Below, piece by piece: positions 62,201 to 64,000 of a stretch of 64,000 nucleotides of DNA. This stretch comes from Diploscapter coronatus (taxonomy: Eukaryota; Nematoda; Chromadorea; Rhabditida; Rhabditidae). Each line of letters opens with the position of its first letter. Position 1 is the first letter of the stretch. The DNA lies in the NCBI GenBank assembly GCA_964036155.1, contig OZ038423.1, positions 77,019,249 to 77,083,248 of the forward strand, in the 5' to 3' direction. The position numbers and the translations under genes are program-made. The notes below the pieces were generated by a model. That model had not been told where the DNA came from. It did no database searches and saw only the letters and a list, made by a program, of their open reading frames with translations.

Positions 62201-64000
62201 TTAATTCCGGCAGAATGGGTTGATGATTAGGTTTCGAAGTTCAGAGCCTTTGGGTGAAGCGAGTAGAGCCTAAAATCCAAGCAATGGAAGTCCAATGATC
62301 GCAATGACTCACATCTGGACTGCTTGCGATCATCTTGAGTTGAACAGAATCGGCAGGTATTCTATCGTCTTCAACAGTAACCACGACAATTCGAATACCG
62401 CTTCTCTTAGCTTCCATAGCTGCTAATGAAACATCGTCCTAATTTCAAGACTGGATAAGTTAGGATATCCTAGAAATCTACTTGGGAATATCCATCGGTA
62501 AACAGAATAAGCGTCTTTCTTCTGCCACGCTCAGTAAATTGTTTCGCTGCAACGTTGATAGCTTCACCAGATTTCGTAGTTCCTCCAGCCTGTCGAGATT
62601 TCAGCATCTCCCTTAATCTCATGAGATATTGAATGAACGCAAGAAGAAGCACTTGATAACATCATCCTTATTCTGGCCATCTTTCAGCTTCACAAGGACA
62701 TCAGCGTGAGCCGAATACTTCATCAGCCCGACTCTCACGCCACGCTCTTCTAAAGGCATTTGATCGACAGCAGAGGCAGCAATTTCAAGATAGCTAAATT
62801 TTAGAATATCAACAGTTTACTGAACTGTTTAAATATCGACTACTTTATCTGCAACGAACTTCTACAATAAATTCAAAACCACTTCGTTCAAAATGGGGTT
62901 GAAATCTCAACTTCAAATAGACTAGTTCTCCGAGTTTCCATATTTCGCAAATTCAAAATTGAAAACTTCATGTACCATCAATATCGTGAACGAAAGAAGT
63001 AGCAATTATTACCGAGGGCTTTTGTCGCCTGTTCCTTGAGAAAAGTCAACCAAGAATATAACATCGAGATTGCAGTCGGATGAAGAACCTCGAACAAACG
63101 GTTTCTTACTTGAAGCTTGAGAATTCAATAGGACTCCAGCTTTGATAGTTTGCGACTGTCGCTGGAAGGATGAACTTCTAAAATTCCCATTATAGAGGAA
63201 AAGAAAATGCAAGCAACCTTGTGAAAGTAGGCTTTAAAGTTGATACTCCATTCAAAGCTAATTCAGGGTTGAACATCTTGAACTTCTTGAAGATATTGAC
63301 TGGTGTCGTTGATTTTTTCGCCGGGCTAAAGATTTTTCCTTCCAACTTTAAAGATTTCATTCATAGCACAGTACCTAGCTGTGGTAGTCTGGAATATTCT
63401 AGTTGATGTTAAAGGACGCGGGGTTGTTGTACGCTTTGTCAGAGTGAAAATATGACTGTTTGCTGTTGTTGAAATAATGGGGGTTTGTGCTGTAGGCTGG
63501 AACAGTATTCTTCCTGATACAGCTCCAGACTTAATATCCTGACTGGTCGATAATTTTCTTGGTTTTTCGAATAACTTTGTAGTCGATTGAATAGGCGGCA
63601 ACGTCGTTTGACGTAAAAGTGATCTCGAAGTGGCAGAAGGAGTAGAAGGTTTTATCACTTCATGGACTGTATGAGGTCGAATGGTAGGTTTCACTTCCGG
63701 TTTTTCAGCAGTTTTAGTCTGAACAATTTGATTTCGCAATGGACTCATTTTAATTTGAGATGTCGAAATGGTCTTCGCTGGACGTTTGGCAGGAAATCCA
63801 AGCTCCACATCATCCACATTTTCTAGTGTCAGCTTCTTTTCAGGCTTTTCGATAAATCTGCGAGTAGATGTTTCGTGAGAAGGCTTGATCGTTGAATGAG
63901 CAAATATAACTTTGATTGGTTTAGATGTCGATGTCGACTCTAAATTGTTTTGAGCGATAGGTCTTTGGATAAAGCGAAAAGGTGTTCTCGATATAGGCTG
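62201..64000 (-). CDS. Thr/Ser/Pro-rich protein with C-terminal von Willebrand A domain (5' end outside window)
   Basis: Exons 63375-64000 (open to the edge), 63218-63325, 63013-63177, 62653-62793, 62482-62611, 62313-62438 and 62201-62269 keep phase and give the last 454 residues plus TAA. The N-terminal 250 or so are Thr/Ser/Pro/Lys-rich (TTLPPIQSTTKLFEKP style), typical of an extracellular stalk. The VWA domain follows: NLDVIFLVDFSQGTGD, RVGLMKYSAHADVLVKL, QAGGTTKSGEAIN and KTLILFTDGYSQDD. The metal-site motif DxSxS reads DFSQG, so the third ligand serine is replaced, while the GGTT threonine and the TDG aspartate remain. Extracellular adhesion or cuticle-linked roles are common for nematode VWA proteins; which one is unknown. 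The splice at 62612-62652 is only 41 nt and is the least certain junction. Confidence 0.75.

Noticed and set aside
1..64000. tRNA or rRNA genes, CRISPR arrays, bacterial insertion sequences
   Set aside because: No canonical T-loop with acceptor stem pairing, no regularly spaced repeats and no transposase ORF were seen on either strand.

Overview
This is a nuclear window from a nematode, most likely a rhabditid. The evidence is short introns (often 45-60 nt) ending in TTTCAG, a complete srg-type chemoreceptor gene, a DUF268 gene (a family described from Caenorhabditis), and clear nematode versions of Nck, laminin gamma and NPDC1. Single ORFs show only fragments of these genes. I rebuilt each gene model by hand from GT-AG (twice GC-AG) junctions and checked reading-frame phase across every junction.

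Layout. 2262-3852 (+): a small one-pass membrane protein of unknown function. 4829-15055 (-): a 33-exon, 1637-residue nuclear protein joining AT-hooks and a long proline-rich/acidic region to the SPRY plus P-loop core of hnRNP U. 16675-19530 (-): an unusual gene in which an Hsp70 nucleotide-binding domain is followed by Kelch repeats instead of the Hsp70 substrate-binding domain. 21367-26670 (-): the SH3-SH3-SH3-SH2 adaptor Nck. 26671-33560: gene-poor, with repeats and small fold-back elements. 33561-35869 (+): a DUF268 membrane protein, flanked by two direct 0.63-kb repeats. 38530-43395 (+): an NPDC1/CAB-1 homologue. 44531-45429 (+): an inverted, partial, still open duplicate of the Kelch half of the Hsp70-Kelch gene. 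46110-47717 (-): an srg chemoreceptor. 49705-57852 (-): laminin gamma (LAM-2). 57853-62200: apparently non-coding. 62201-64000 (-): the C-terminal part of a Thr/Ser/Pro-rich protein with a von Willebrand A domain, cut by the window edge.

The genes do not form one pathway. Nck, CAB-1 and laminin gamma all have roles in neuronal or axonal biology in C. elegans, and from memory all three are X-linked there, so the window may come from the equivalent of X. The most unusual item is the Hsp70-Kelch fusion with its inverted Kelch-only copy 27 kb away. The fusion copy carries an apparent 1-nt frameshift, while the Kelch-only copy is open throughout. No CRISPR array, tRNA, rRNA or bacterial-type operon was seen.
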